A stretch of DNA of 64,000 nt from Isoetes taiwanensis (GCA_021234155.1 JAJEKV010000082.1:2415377-2479376); one strand, 5' to 3'; positions 24,246 through 37,084 are shown, counted from the first letter of the stretch. Numbers and translations: made by a program. Notes: a model not told the origin generated them from the sequence alone.

Positions 24246-26700
24246 TTGGATAACATAAAAACGATTTGGCAATTTGGAGCCAAGTTCCATGGCATTTTAG
24301 AAGTCTATGTGAGGCAACGAATAGCAGCATGTGAATGTAATGCATGGCATGTGAATCCCACTAGTAGAGAAAGCCTATTCAAACGTGAAGAGAAAATTCC
24401 ATGTGACTTATTAGAGAGCCGAGTGGAGCAGTTACAAGTGGAGCACAGAGTGAGATTGCTTCGATGTCATACTAGGACTCGGAAAGATGGCACAACATGT
24501 GTAGATTACATTTGTCATCGAGGGGGAGATGCTCGAAGGTGTGGCATACAGGATGGAAGGCAGACAAGAAGAAGCTTCAAAACTAGATGTGGATTTTGCC
24601 TCCATACAGTGATGCCAAGCAACCATAGCAAAGATGATTTTGCCAGCATATGCATACATGATGGGCATGATGGCCAAAATCCATAGTCTAAAAATGATGA
24701 ATGGTCTCGTCCCTTATATCCTCTATTGCAGAAGAGGCAACAACATGCTCCTAGACACAAGAGACTTTTACGGTGTATGGAGTAATATGATGGAGAGGGA
24801 AAAAGTGATGTGTAATACCATGAGACCTATTGAACGAGTTAGTATTGCTTCAAATTGGCACATGAGGACATGTGACGTCTTGTTTAGCACTTGCGACTCA
24901 AAGGCATGTTCACTCGTTTACTCTGGAAAGATGAAATTGTTTTGACTGTTTAGCCTTGGTTCCTTGCTGTACACAATGTTCTTTGTCATGCAAGAGCATT
25001 CCTTGGTCCAGATTGGGATGCCGTTAAGAGTGGTATGGATGCTTGGATGAGGTGAGGTCCGGTAAGGTCATTTACCATAAATCTTATGCATCTACCCACG
25101 AGGACACGACATTGCGGCCCTGGGTTGTGGTCATTCAAGATAGGTGGATGCTGGAGCAAATGAAATATAGTCCAATGGGGGTTGGACCATAGATTCAACA
25201 TTTAGAACAAATATGTATGATTGCCCACTATAGGGTGTACATGTCCCTAATCGCAATGGAAATAGTGTGCCTATTTTCTTCATGATATGCACCACTATAC
25301 CTGGTGAGCATCATGAAAGAATAGCCTTGGGTGTGGCCCTGCATGTAGTTTTCTCTCACATGGGCAATGTTCGACCTAGAACTATTGTGATGGACCTTGA
25401 CAATGCAGAACGAGCGGCACTTGATGAGATCGTTGCAGAAGATCCTCACTGTTGGCTAGGAGAGGCACAAATTTTTTTAATTGCGAACCTGTTATATTGT
25501 GTGAAAACATTACTTATTATAGTGACATTGTTTGTAGGTTGCATATCAAATTCTAGCATGCTGGTTCCACTAAAAGAGAGCATGGCTGAAGTACCTGCTA
25601 CCAAAGGTATTCTCTACTTTCATGTGTATTTTTATGAAGCATTACATGACTTTTGCTTATTCAGGTCCCAGGTTCAGTAAGGTAAGGACATCTTTTCTCG
25701 CCTCTTCACAATGACGACTTGCTCTACTAAGTGGGAATACCTTGGTCGCCTGCACAAACTTATGGAGCTTTACAAAGATAATGAAGGCGTGATAAGGTAC
25801 GAGCCAAAGGTCTCTAAATGGTGCTGCATCTTGTCAAGTGGATTTAAGCGAACCTTGTACTTGTATATAGTTACTTACTGAACAATTGGGTGCTCGGGGG
25901 ACATTGGGATGGCAAATGGCAAAAGCATGCTAGAATGTTCTCCCACTCGTACTGCGATACAACAAACCTAACTGAGGTCCAATGGTGCATTTTAAAGGTC
26001 CAACTCAACGCAAAGTGAATGTTCGTATGTTCCAATTACTGTCCACTATATGTGGGGTATCCAGACGGAGGGGTGCCTTTGGTGGCACATGATTGGAATT
26101 ATGCAAACAACGACAAGAATTAGGTTCATAATCTCTATTTGCCCTTGCATACCTCATCTAGCTAACAAGTTTGCTCTATGTCCACCTTGTAGATGCCAAC
26201 GAGCGATTTGGTCGTTGCGGCACTTCCAAATGTCTAGCGGCTACTTAACACTTATGCTTATGTAGGCTGCAGAAGGAGCAAGGATGAGTGATTGTTTAGG
26301 TAGATAAAGAAGCAATTATGCTGCTAATCAAGTCTGACTCTACTCCAGGGTTGCAACAATGGGTTGAAATGCACTCTATGTATTGTAATTGTCCAAGTAT
26401 TGTTTCTAGGTGCAAGCACCTTTTGGCAGCTGAGTACTACCTTGGTAAGCATCATCTTGACACAATTCAGGAGCTTTACCCCTCAACAGGTCCATCGGAT
26501 TGTCCTATGGTTGAAACCCCAATAGACTCTTCGAAAAGTTGCACTGGCACATGTAAAGAAGAAGCAAGATACACTTGAAAAGTGCCTCAGGATGACGACG
26601 ACACAATTTGCAAGGGCTGCAGTGGCAAATGAGGAGGAGTTCGAGCAGATCATCGAAGATGTCCAACGAGACGTCAGACTCCTAGGTTCTGTAGACAACC
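24246..26700 (+). pseudogene. SWIM-zinc-finger transposase relic (MULE-like)
   Basis: Broken reading frames on + together look like a MULE/FAR1-type transposase. The N-terminal part (24,246-24,686) has a Cys/His-rich stretch, RCHTRTRKDGTTC then ICHRGGDARRCG, perhaps a DNA-binding zinc cluster. The middle part (about 25,230-25,470) reads PIFFMICTTIPGEHHE..., then RPRTIVMDLDNAERAA, resembling the catalytic core with its DxxxA motif. A CDTTNLTEVQW segment lies near 25,945-25,985. A SWIM finger (CNC...CKH, 26,384-26,419) closes the protein, as in MuDR-type transposases. Many stops and frameshifts exclude function. No terminal inverted repeats or target-site copies were found, so the element borders are unknown. 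Confidence 0.6.
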
Positions 26701-27382
26701 CTGCACCGTGAAGTTTAAGGGATCTTATGCACAGTCACGGGTTGCTGCTTGTGCAACTCTTTCTCAAGCTAGGCCACCAGGTCCACTACGACAACAATCA
26801 CCTTTGCAAACTGATAGTAGGCCAAGGGGTGGGTCTAGTGCATGCGTCCAATTTCCAAACCATGAAGGGTTATGATGGCTTATGGCAGTGCTGTTAATGT
26901 TTTACCTATGCGGCATTCTATGCGCGATGACAAATATTTAATGTCATGGTATACCTTTTTTCAACAGAATATAAAGCTAATAATATTTAATAACAAGCCT
27001 ACATCAAAATATGTCTTGTGAGGCACAAAGCCACGTTAGTCAGACATCAAAAACAAATGCAACACGTAGTATAAACATAGACACTATGACATCACTGAGC
27101 CTGATGTCTACAATGACGAAGACACAATCCATACAACAAAGCAATAGTACAAGAAAGAACTTTTCGCTCCTTGGGAACCACGACGTAGCAAGAAAAATAT
27201 ATGACAATGTTAAACAGTGAATTCTTACGGACGGTTATTCATTCTACCTGAAGTGCTCTGCCACCCACATCTCGATGGGTGCCGGTCTCCCGATCTTCCA
27301 TTGTAGGCATCATCTAGGAAGTCACTCGTGATCTCAACTGATGAACTGCGGGCAGAGCCTGGACCTAATATGCACTTCCATC

Positions 27383-27934
27383 TTATCCAATACACCTCGC
27401 TGCACAACATGGTACAAATACCCATGTGCCTTCCATTGGTATCCCAAAGATACCTTGTCTTCGACCCTCCAGCAATCCTTGAGCCTGAGATCTCTCGGAA
27501 TGTTCAACCAAAGCAGTGAAAAAGCTTTTCGCCCTCTCTCGCTTGCTGATCCGTGCAAGGAACAAAAATCTCGCAGGTAAAGAAAGCACCTCGCATGTAA
27601 GGAAAGATGAAGCTATGCCCTCAAAACCTGTCAAACACCCACTCCTCCTCGCGGGGACTGCCCAATCATTATTAGGGGAAGGGGGGGATATCGCATGACA
27701 AGTCCCTGCATGCTCATACGACTGCATGTCTCTCATGTGGAGCCTCTTCCTCCTCTGCATCAATATGGCCATTGCGAGCCAAGAGTCCCACTGCGGTCTC
27801 AGAAACAAGCCTATCCATGCCTTCTCAGACCGTGATCGTGAGCTTGAATACGGTATGCTATCCACTGTGGGCTCCCCTGTGGGTATCTCTGAGCTAACTC
27901 TTGAGGAGAGTACACTCTCTTGTTCCTCTCCCAC
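27383..27934 (-). other. Unidentified 183-codon open frame
   Basis: The longest open frame between 26.7 and 29 kb, on -. Its translation is rich in Arg, Ser and Gly with no recognisable domain, signal or membrane segment. The plus strand of the same DNA is also largely open, so the frame may be chance in a slightly GC-richer stretch. It lies downstream of the SWIM transposase relic and could belong to the same element. Confidence 0.25.
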
Positions 27935-28019
27935 TCAGCCACGACATGTCTCTACAGCCTCGCCCTGTAATGAGTATCCTACTGGTCGACAAGATACTCT
28001 CGCCTAGCGCACCTCGCCT

Positions 28020-28125
28020 GTGCCTCTCCCTCTCCCTCTCCCTCTCCATCTCCCTCTCTCTCTGTCTGCAGACGCATATATTTATAAACATTTCATTTCA
28101 TTTCATTTCATTTCATTTCTCCTGT
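28020..28125. repeat. (CTCCCT)n-like and (CATTT)n tracts
   Basis: A CT-rich run (about 28,020-28,066) is followed by six tandem CATTT units (about 28,088-28,120). The stretch from 28,125 to 29,230 contains no recognised gene. Confidence 0.8.
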
Positions 28126-29235
28126 ACGACCTCATTCTCAAGATCAATTGGCTGTGCCCTACATGTACCTGGCCAACTAGCAACCCAAGGTACCTCAGGA
28201 TGCTTGTTCTTCTGGTGCTTCTCATTCAACAAACCTATATAACCCTCTCCACGGTCGAGAGTGTGTGAACAACCCTTGTAAACACAAGACCACCTATCCT
28301 CTGATCTTGGGGATGGTTGTCACCAACCGTCTGATCCTCCAACACCCCTAGAGCATGTCCCTAAATCAATAAAACTGAGACCTAAGACCATGTACCTAAC
28401 ATTATATGCTAAAAATATATGCGTGATAAACTCCAAGATCCTAGGTACACGACACTCACCCATCACATGCAAAGGTCCTAATCTATGGTGGGTGTGGTGT
28501 TGGGCATGATGCCCTCGGCCTGTCGATGCACGCCCTTCCTATCCATACCTAAGGTAAGATATAAGAAGAAGAAGCATTAACATTGTAAAATATTAGCGAA
28601 TAAGAAATAGTTTAATTAAACACTTCAACCCTAACGAACATATGCATGCTATGTACCGTGAAAAGACAAACCATATAGATCGTGATGAATAAAACATAAA
28701 ATCATAGTTCATAGACATAAAATGTAATAAGGGAATTGAAGTCCTCACTCATCAATTTGCAACTATGATTTTAGAACCATTAGGACAAAAAAGAAAGAAA
28801 GAAAACCTTTGAAATGATACTTAAAGTGACGCTAATATGCCACCCTTGTTGCATAAAAACACAAAAAGAAAAAAAAAAAGTGATAACCACCCGAAATATT
28901 ATTGGTTCTTAACCACATGCCCTTGCAGATTAACTTAATCCAGCCATTGCCCACCGTCCGATCAAAGGATGGTTATATTGCATAACCTTCAGAATATTCG
29001 TTTTGTAGAGAATATTCGAGTAATTATCATAGTAATCTCTAGAATATGCCATAATCTTCGAATATTCTATTGCGATGGGCACAACTCCGGTTCATGGATC
29101 TCTGTTTCCTGGGTTCTCTGCTGCGATGGGCGCTCATCCTCAACTCCTGTGCATCAGAGGTCCGTTCTAACCAATTTTTTTTTGTCTTCCTTCACATATT
29201 CCACCAAAGCAGCTACAGATTCATAAAAAACGTCC

Positions 29236-29538
29236 ATGGCACAGAACAGAGCAAATGAGGAAATGGCATTGGGGGCTATGGCTACCGCTGCTCTCATTGA
29301 GCTAGAAAAATGGAGTAGGAATGATACAAAACATTTTGCAAATGGGTTCTACAGCTTGAGCGGATATGAATCAAGGCAATACATCGACCCAATCGGCCCG
29401 TTCGACCACAGCACTCCTACAAAGGGCGCTTCTGAGGCAGCCATTCATCCACGATTCATATCAGAACTCCGCTTTTTCTCATCTAGTCTACTTGTTCTCG
29501 CATCAAACAACTTCAGAAATAGGATTGAACATGCATGA
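29236..29538 (+). other. Unidentified 100-codon open frame
   Basis: On +, starting at ATG 29,236 and reading MAQNRANEEMALGAMATAAL at the N-terminus; the composition is protein-like. A second frame (29,366-29,743) is open over the same DNA, so a frameshifted relic is possible. There is no known domain. It may be a short gene, a first exon or a dead transposon piece. Confidence 0.3.
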
Positions 29539-29665
29539 AATGAAGCCCAGATTGCTCCAGCCAGGGAACTTTTTTTTTTTCTGTGGACACCCATTTGGCG
29601 TGGAGCCCAAATATGTTGGTTTCCGGCATGGCCAAAAATCACAGCAGAGTCCGGAGGCAGAAGAA

Positions 29666-29801
29666 ACGTGTTTAATTTGTTGTCTTCTTATCTGCTCGAA
29701 AATTGCAATGCATGCAGAAATGACATTCCTGGGACGTGTTTAATTTGTTGTCTTCTTATCTGCTCGAAAATTGCAATGCATGCAGAAATGACATTCCTGG
29801 G
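29666..29801. repeat. Exact 68-bp tandem duplication
   Basis: Two adjacent copies (29,666-29,733 and 29,734-29,801) with no differences seen, starting ACGTGTTTAATTTGTTG. Identity points to a recent duplication or recent gene conversion. Confidence 0.9.
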
Positions 29802-31400
29802 ATTCTTCCATCCACTTCTGGAATCCAGATTTCTTGTTTCTGAATCACTAATCCCAGTCTTTTCCTCCTTCCACAGATTAAAGGCTTACAACATGACAGC
29901 CAAACTAGTGGCCATGCCAAGAATGACTTTTCAAGTGAGATCCAGTTTTGTAGAGGGCTAAAAATTGCAAGCATTATGGTTGCTAAAGGTATTAGATGTT
30001 GCCATATATTATAAATCAATAGCTTATGCCTGATAACGGTGCATCCCATTAGACCGAAAATAGGCCTCTTCCTTTGCTTCATGGCAAATCACGACAAAAC
30101 TCAACGTACTTCCTCCTCTTGATTTTAGCCTACATGACACACAACTGATTTCATTTCGGAAGTTCTAACCTACTTCCGAAAAACTTAAATGGAAACTTAG
30201 TTTGTCTTCTAGCAGGAAAAACTCGCCTTCTTGCAAGAATTTTGTCTTCTTGCAAGATCTCTATTGATAATTCTTAGGAACAAGTCTTCTTGATTTGCTG
30301 ATGTGGAAGAGGAGGAAAAACCCCATTCCGGCCTAATGGGGATGCACCCTAAGATTGTCATGGAATACAACTTACAATGGTCATTTATACGTAGAATTTC
30401 TTAACTAGTCTTAGGGAAGAAAATTCATTCCAGATCACCTTCAATTAGAAGTAAACTGCTTCTGGCAAGTCCTTGAGTTGATCTCGAGATGAACATTAAG
30501 ATGAGACTCCCCAAGAAGCCTTGTTATATAGTAAGTCGAATCGCCGTCATTTATAATATCGGCCTAAGCCAAAACCAAAACTCCTTCCTTTAAAAAAATT
30601 GAGTGTACAAAAATCCATCCTTGCCTTCCCTTTATTGTGCCTGGTTCATTGCAGCCTGAAAAAAATAAACAATTAATTATGTTACAGTTGAAGGTAATTA
30701 GTATTACCCGCATGATACGCAAACCCAAAAATAGTGTTACATGAATAAGAAGTTCAAATGCAGTTATATCTGCAGATGTTATGCACAAAACTTGAGAACC
30801 ATAGTAAGTAAAAGGTTGCAGGAACCCTTGCAAATAAAATGAATGCAATAGACCAATGTATTGGCCCAGAACACCATAGCGTCATGTCTAGAAATGCAGG
30901 AGCTGTCACGACATCGTGCTGCTTTGGTTCATTTTGTGAAGGCATTTCTACAGAGCGATTTTGCATGAAACTGACTAATTTCTTCCTTACGCTACAGAGA
31001 AACCTAGAAACCACTTAAACAACTCGCTCTTAAGCTACATATATTCCCTCACCCAGTTGTTCGTTCCACACTTGGTTTGCACTGTACAGCCCAATACATG
31101 TTCAGAGAATAAACTGGATATATAAGAATATGAGATACCATAGTAGAGTAATCACGGAACCCTAAATGCCATGTAGTGACCGCCGTCCATAGTTTCTGTC
31201 ATAACTCTCTACTCAAGTATCAGGGTTCATTGATCTTTGGTGCGTTGGAAAGCTGATTTCGAGAGCTTTCTAATATATTGATCAGGTACTTTTTTGCCAT
31301 CAGTCCTCTCGGATTTACTGTTTTAAGTTTTGGCCATTATGGCAATTCGAGCTTCTTTTTCTTCTTCTAAAGTGGCTCTCAGTCTTCAATTTTCTCATTG
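29802..31400. other. No recognised gene
   Basis: Short open frames on - (29,756-30,082; 30,564-30,848; 30,754-31,014) carry no known domain. 31,200-31,330 has a phrase like GTGCGTTGGAAAGCTGATTT, of a kind common in plant LTR sequences, but no paired LTR was found. Confidence 0.3.
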
Positions 31401-31404
31401 CCAG

Positions 31405-31954
31405 CATTAGGGATTTTTTGAGATCATAAAAGGGCCTTCTACGAACTGCTGACTAAGCAATATGAACTACCAATCAGAAAACAGAATTGGTAATCCAGTC
31501 AGCAAAACAGTTATAACTAACTCACTGGATCACATTTTCTAGCATAAGTGTTAATAGGAAAGTCCAAATGAGCTCTTGTTTGGTGCAATAGATAGATTTC
31601 ATTGAGATCTTTCCAACCTTGGGTGGTTTGCATATCTTTTAGCCCCGTAGGATAGTAAAAATTTGAAAAAACCATATTTTTTGGAGTTTTGACAATCATA
31701 ATTGGTTAAAATATGTGCAAAGCACCTAAGGTTGGAAAGATCTCAACGAGATCTATCTATTGCACTAAACGAGAGTTCATTTGGACTTTTCTATCAATAG
31801 TTATGCTAGAAAATGTGATCTAGTGAGTTAGTTATAACAGTTTTGCTGACTGGACCCGTCAGGCTCTGATTTCTGATTGGTAGTTCATTTATCTTCATTT
31901 GGCTTAGTTGGCATGTTTTGAAGGCCCTTTTTTAATCTCAAAAAAACCCTAATG
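31405..31954. repeat. Long fold-back inverted repeat
   Basis: The left arm (31,405-31,635) and right arm (31,711-31,954) are reverse complements with scattered mismatches and small indels, separated by about 75 bp. Matching phrases include GTTATAACTAACTCACT, ATCACATTTTCTAGCATAA and GCAATAGATAGAT. If transcribed it would form a hairpin of over 200 bp. There is no coding sequence in the arms. Confidence 0.85.
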
Positions 31955-31974
31955 TATCAAGTGAGTCTGTAGCA

Positions 31975-34740
31975 GTGCATAATAATCCTTTGTCTCTTTT
32001 TGAGGGCCCTGCACATGAAGGAAGAGAACCTAGATTCTCTACAGATGATTTCCCTTTGTTGCCTTTGTGGGGTCATGTTTCAAATAGTTTTGTCCCATCT
32101 GTTTCTTTCTGCTGCAGGTCAGGTTGCATTTCCCTGGTAATGCTTCCCTTCCTCATGTTCATCTTTGGCCTCACTGTCTTACCTTGGGGGTCAGTTGCGA
32201 CCGCTAACAGAACCACATGCGAATGATTTGGTGATTGGATTAAGAAAGATATGTCTTAATATCTTCTTCTCGGGTTTCTACTGCTATTGACATGATGGTT
32301 CAAGAAAGATATTCACAATTTGCTTAGAGAGCTTCATGCAAAGGAGACTTAAATTCCAATTACCTCTTGTGGATGTGTTCTATCGAACAAAGATGTGTAG
32401 AGATACTGTTATGATATCTGGCTACAATGTTGTGTAGATTGATCATGACACAAGAGATGTATCAGTATCTTCATATCATTTGGTGTGATGGGCCATTATA
32501 CTTGAACATATTTGGACATTAGAAAGCTTAGATACTGGTTCACAGGCCATCTTCGTAGTATTGGCCTTCTTGCTTATCGAACCTTGAAAATTCTTGGAAA
32601 GAACTTGATATCATTTGGTGTGGCGGGCCATTATACTAAAGCAATTTGGACATTAGGAGTTTGGATACTGGTTGATAGGCCATCTTCATAGTATTGGTCT
32701 TCTGCTTATCGAACTTTGAAAATGCTCGGAAAGAACTTTTTAGTTATGTTCAATGATCCTGTCGTTTGTTGCTCGAGATGTTGATTTATGTGGACTGAGT
32801 ATATTTTATATTAACCTTATTCTCATGGTTTCTCTCCGAATATGAGCAATGCTTTAAAGATGCTTTGTTAGTTTTCTATTACAAATCTTCCACCTAATCT
32901 GCTTGTGTTGGACTTCCTTATGAATGTTGCTAATGGTTTAGATACTCACTTGACTCATTCTACTATTGATGATGCTAAGATCTGTGTTTGTTTGCCTTGT
33001 GGTCGGGTCCTTCCTAGTTCAGTTATCTTTAATATTGGTCCTACGATCCTCAAATTTGATTTGCAACTACTGAATGGTCCTCAACCCGCGAACTTGTTTT
33101 TCCCAACTTGAGCTCTTTATTAATTTTTGTGCTAAGTGGAATCATCTTGCAAACATTCCTGCTACTTCTTTGCCTCTCACTTCTACTTCTCTTGATATCG
33201 ATTCCCCAACAGTCCATGTCCTCTAAAGATGCAGCTAATAAGGATGTTGATATGCTTTTTGCTTCTAATATGCAGTGTGTGCCTTCTTTTAGTGCTGATG
33301 CTAGAGCTAAGTTGCAAATGATTCAAGAGCAGTAGGAGCAACGAGAAAGAGCTCCAGATGGCTAGACAAAAGTTGATTTGAAGAAAGCTGCATGTAATAA
33401 GTTTGCTCAATCTGCTTCTCAGGTGACACATCCTAGTGAAGACGAACATGAAAGGGAAAAACAACAAGCCATTATTACCTTATTACTCTATGGGAGGCCA
33501 GAGCAGAGAGGATGCTCTCCCTCACCACATTTTCCATATACCATGGAAAGGGTGGAGCTGAGGGGAGGCTCCCCTATGCCAAATGCTGCAGGCCAGACCT
33601 CTCAGATGCAGTTAATCATTCTTGGGGCCATTGAGATGGATGTGGAGCACCCTCAACCTTCCACATCACTAGCAACAACGTTGGGTACATTAATTGAGAT
33701 GGCCTGTTTGTGGTAGCACATGGAAAGATGGATAATTTGCATCTTACAAGTACAATTTCTTCCTTGGGATCTCAAAATAGTGCCATTTTTATATATCATT
33801 GCATCCAGAAACGTTCGCTCTTAGAGTATTTGCTCACCTTCGGTTGAACCTGCTAACTTAACCAGTTAAGGCAATTTATATACTCCCAACCTTCGTTTTA
33901 GTGGTTTAATGATATCTTTTAATGTATCATTGATGTTTTTGATATTATTATGTTGAAAGAAGGTACATGTATTCTCAACAAAGATAAAGATAAAGATAAA
34001 GTTAAAGAAAGAGAATAAGAAGCCATGCATGCACAAGCAATCTTAACAAAAAGGGTATAAAACTAAGGTCAAGGGCAAATATTACCTTGGAATCTCAGTA
34101 CATCAGGGTTTCTAAGGCTTTGAATTTTATTTCATTTCAATTATTTGCATGTTAGAGCATAAAAGAGATCACTATTAGAGTGTGAGACGTAAGATGGTTC
34201 ATTCATTAGTATAGTCCAACATAGCATAATCACATTTTAGTCCCGAATACTACATACACAAAATCTATCTACAGAATTGTATTTGAAAAGTTTTAATTTT
34301 TATGCATTGCAAATCGTCAACATAAATATTTTTATTGGACACATCTTTGTAATTTTTTTTAATATATTCAGCTCTAGCCTTTTAGGATCAAATGCATAAT
34401 ATTCTAGACCAATATGTTGGTCTTTCAGTATAAAGTACACAATATTTTAGACCAAGATGCTTCTGGCATATAATGCTTTTTATGCTTGGCATTGTTAATA
34501 TCTATGTTCAACAACCCTAGCCCCCAAGGTAACAAATTGTTACTAAGCTGGCAATGCAGAGCACAGTCACTAGTAACTTTTGTATTTTTATCTCTAACAT
34601 ATAATTATAATGGGGCAGATTCTAGAATGTTCTATAATTGGACATTAAAATGCAAATATTTCAATGGTGGCTGCAACATGAAGCTACTAGAAGATTCTGA
34701 GAGCTGGAGCGTTTCTAGAAACTAATCATAAATGCCTTGC
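31975..34740. other. No recognised gene; coding-like debris
   Basis: Plus-strand open frames at 31,975-32,226, 32,905-33,335 and 33,378-33,716 are in different frames. An approximate direct repeat lies at about 32,480-32,590 and 32,605-32,715 (TATCATTTGGTGTG-GGCCATTATACT...). The stretch reads like an old transposon body, but I cannot name the family. Confidence 0.3.
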
Positions 34741-35100
34741 GCCTTCTCGAATGATCCAGAGAGGCCTTTATCTTTGTATTAAAGGGAGGAGGAGGTGGTC
34801 AGTCCAATCTATAGTGGCTGTGCAGCCGTCGAGGTTTAGAAGACGGAGTTTGTGAAGAGAGATGATACAAGTTGTGTTAAATTTAAGGGTTGCGTTTCAA
34901 ACTTGCGAAAGCCGGGTTGGATTTCAAGGCTTTGTGTTTCAAACTTGGGCAAACTGGCGTAAAACAGCGTTGGTGCTGCAGAAGGCATAGAAAAGTAAGG
35001 AGGGTTCTGACTGATGGAGGTCCTTAACTTTGCAGGATTTGTGTTCGTAAGGCGGAGGTATTGAGAATATCTGAACCGTGCCTGTTCTACCCCTTTTTTT

Positions 35101-35517
35101 TTGAGCTTATGTGCAGGTTCGCGCTTCGGATATCAGAGAACATTGAATCTTTGTGGGGCAATACCAATCGATTTAACCAAAAAACCTGACCGTTCCGTCC
35201 AGGAAGAAGTTTTGAGGGATTTGCATCAAAGATTTGGGCGTGCAACAGCGTCTTTGATGGATTATGCATTTGAAGGCAATGAAGAGCAAGCAGTTTTTGC
35301 AAGCAGAAATCCGAGCGGCTTGGCTATGGTGGCATGCAGGGGAACTTCCGGCATGAGTGATGTGAGCGCAGAGTATCCCAACCGATCTTTTTCTGCAGCT
35401 TTTAGAAGCAGGGGAAGAATTAGTACCTGCATAGAACAAACTCTTGCCCAAATACGGCTTCCGGCCTTTTCCTTTGTGATATGCTTCTGCTGCATCTGTC
35501 TCCTACAGAACTTCTAG
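35101..35517 (+). other. Unidentified 138-codon open frame
   Basis: Open frame on + with a protein-like middle section (KKPDRSVQEEVLRDLHQRFG, then ATASLMDYAFEGNEEQAVF). No domain is recognised. An AG acceptor could open it near 35,116, and the end runs into a hydrophobic tail that looks like intron read-through. It could be an exon of a gene that continues to the cluster near 36.8-37.1 kb, but no join is proven. Confidence 0.35.
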
Positions 35518-36121
35518 TGTTTGCTCCTGGATCGGATTCAAAGCCTCCTCCTGGATCGGATTCAAACCCGTCACTCTATATTAGCCCTGATTACGTCCCC
35601 TCTCTCTCTTTGTCTCGTTACTTTCTCCGTCTCCATTCCAGTTTCCACTATGGATGCATTCTGATTAAATCATTTATGTCTGAAGAATAGTCTGGATGTT
35701 ATCTAAAGTACAGAAGCAACTATATGCCCAGAACTTTAGTATTCTATCTTAAATTCTGTAAATTGACCATATGTGTAAAATCCCTGCTCTGATATGTTTA
35801 TTATTTGTAGACAAACTTTAAGTATTTTTGTGATTTCTCCCTGATATTTCATTGATATTTCCTTCATGCTGCTTTGCCTAGATGCTGTTAAGGCTGTCTT
35901 CAAGGCTGTGATTCAAACTCACCTCAGTCATGTACTGCTTTACAATTCAATTGCACTCCCTTTGTTCAAACTGAGGCCTTATATAATCTAAACTGAGGCC
36001 TTATTTAATCTAGACTTCCAAAAAGCTCTCCAACTTTTTTGCCCGCCTAGGATGCCACCGCATCATTTGAATCACGTGAAATTACATTTGCAAATTGGGC
36101 AAGAAGCACGTTTATGCCAGT

Positions 36122-36275
36122 AACTTGCAATCCTTGCCCAAGCAAGGCAAATATTGTTCTATCATGAAGCAACTAAACGACCATGACTGATCAGAACCAA
36201 CTTGCAATCCTTGCCCAAGCAAGGCAAATATTGTTCTATCATGAAGCAACTAAACGACCATGACTAATCAGAACC
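36122..36275. repeat. 77-bp tandem duplication
   Basis: Two adjacent copies (36,122-36,198 and 36,199-36,275), starting AACTTGCAATCCTTGCCC, with a single difference seen (CTGATCAG versus CTAATCAG). Confidence 0.9.
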
Positions 36276-36472
36276 GTCTCCTGCTCTCTCTCCTATTTTA
36301 AAATTCACAAAATCAACTGTATTGTCAATCATTAGATTTTACTCGATTCAAATCTAGCATTTCAATTGTCTAAGATTGCCAAAAGCTATATAAGAGGTTG
36401 GTTTTGGTCCTATATAAGGTTTTCGGATTTGAGCACCTATCTTTGTTGGCTTCATCCAGAGGTCCCTAGGAC

Positions 36473-36568
36473 CCTTGGAGTTACTTGTGGAATAGAAGAA
36501 GCATAAAAGCTATTGTTTCGCCTTGGAGTTACTTGTGGAATAGAATTAGCATAAAAGCTATTGTTTTG
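36473..36568. repeat. 48-bp tandem duplication
   Basis: Two copies (36,473-36,520 and 36,521-36,568), starting CCTTGGAGTTACTTGTGG, with three differences near the middle and end. Confidence 0.9.
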
Positions 36569-36839
36569 TTCAAGTCTGTGCATATGCCATATCAACATCA
36601 ACATTTTAGTAAATTTTTATTATGTATGTCATCCTTTTTTAAGAGTCAACATCCTACTTCGTATGTATTCAAAAATGTAAGCCATATCTTCCTTTCTTAA
36701 TGTTATGCTCTTTGCAACAACTTGGCTCTTAGACAATATTTGGCAGCCTTTACTCATATAGTGGCTTACCTGTTCAGTGCAGATTTTTGATCAAATTCTT
36801 AGAAGAGAAGATTCCTTTCCACATTAAATTTTTTATCAG

Positions 36840-37084
36840 ATGCTTCCTGAAGCTGGCACTGCCTTCAGAAATGACAGGTTCATATGTATTTGTTGGTCAG
36901 ATTTTAATGTCGTTTAGGTATAAAAATGCAGAAGATTTGAATGTGTGGCATTCACAATTAAATTTTGCACTGGGGTTGGCATTTGATGCATATGAACACA
37001 CAATGGATTCGTACCAAGTGAAGGTGTCACATGCCATAGCTAGAGCTCTGCCTGCTTACGTGAAGATGAAGATCAATCCCTTAA
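36840..37084 (+). CDS. Two exons of an unidentified gene
   Basis: Exon 36,840-36,877 (after an ATCAG acceptor, ending GACAG before GT) joins in phase to exon 36,918-37,084 (after TTTAG, ending before GTATGA). The spliced reading is MLPEAGTAFRNDRYKNAEDL, then NVWHSQLNFALGLAFDAYEH, then TMDSYQVKVSHAIARALPAY. The intron is 40 bp, short for a plant, which lowers certainty. Another exon may lie at 37,235-37,347 (CKRCRGPKTQKKRN). I do not recognise the family. The helical, soluble composition suggests a real protein. The gene may start upstream, possibly with 35,101-35,517. Confidence 0.4.

Noticed and set aside
31200-31960. LTR pair of a retrotransposon
   Set aside because: The two similar segments are inverted, not direct, and no primer-binding site or gag/pol is adjacent.
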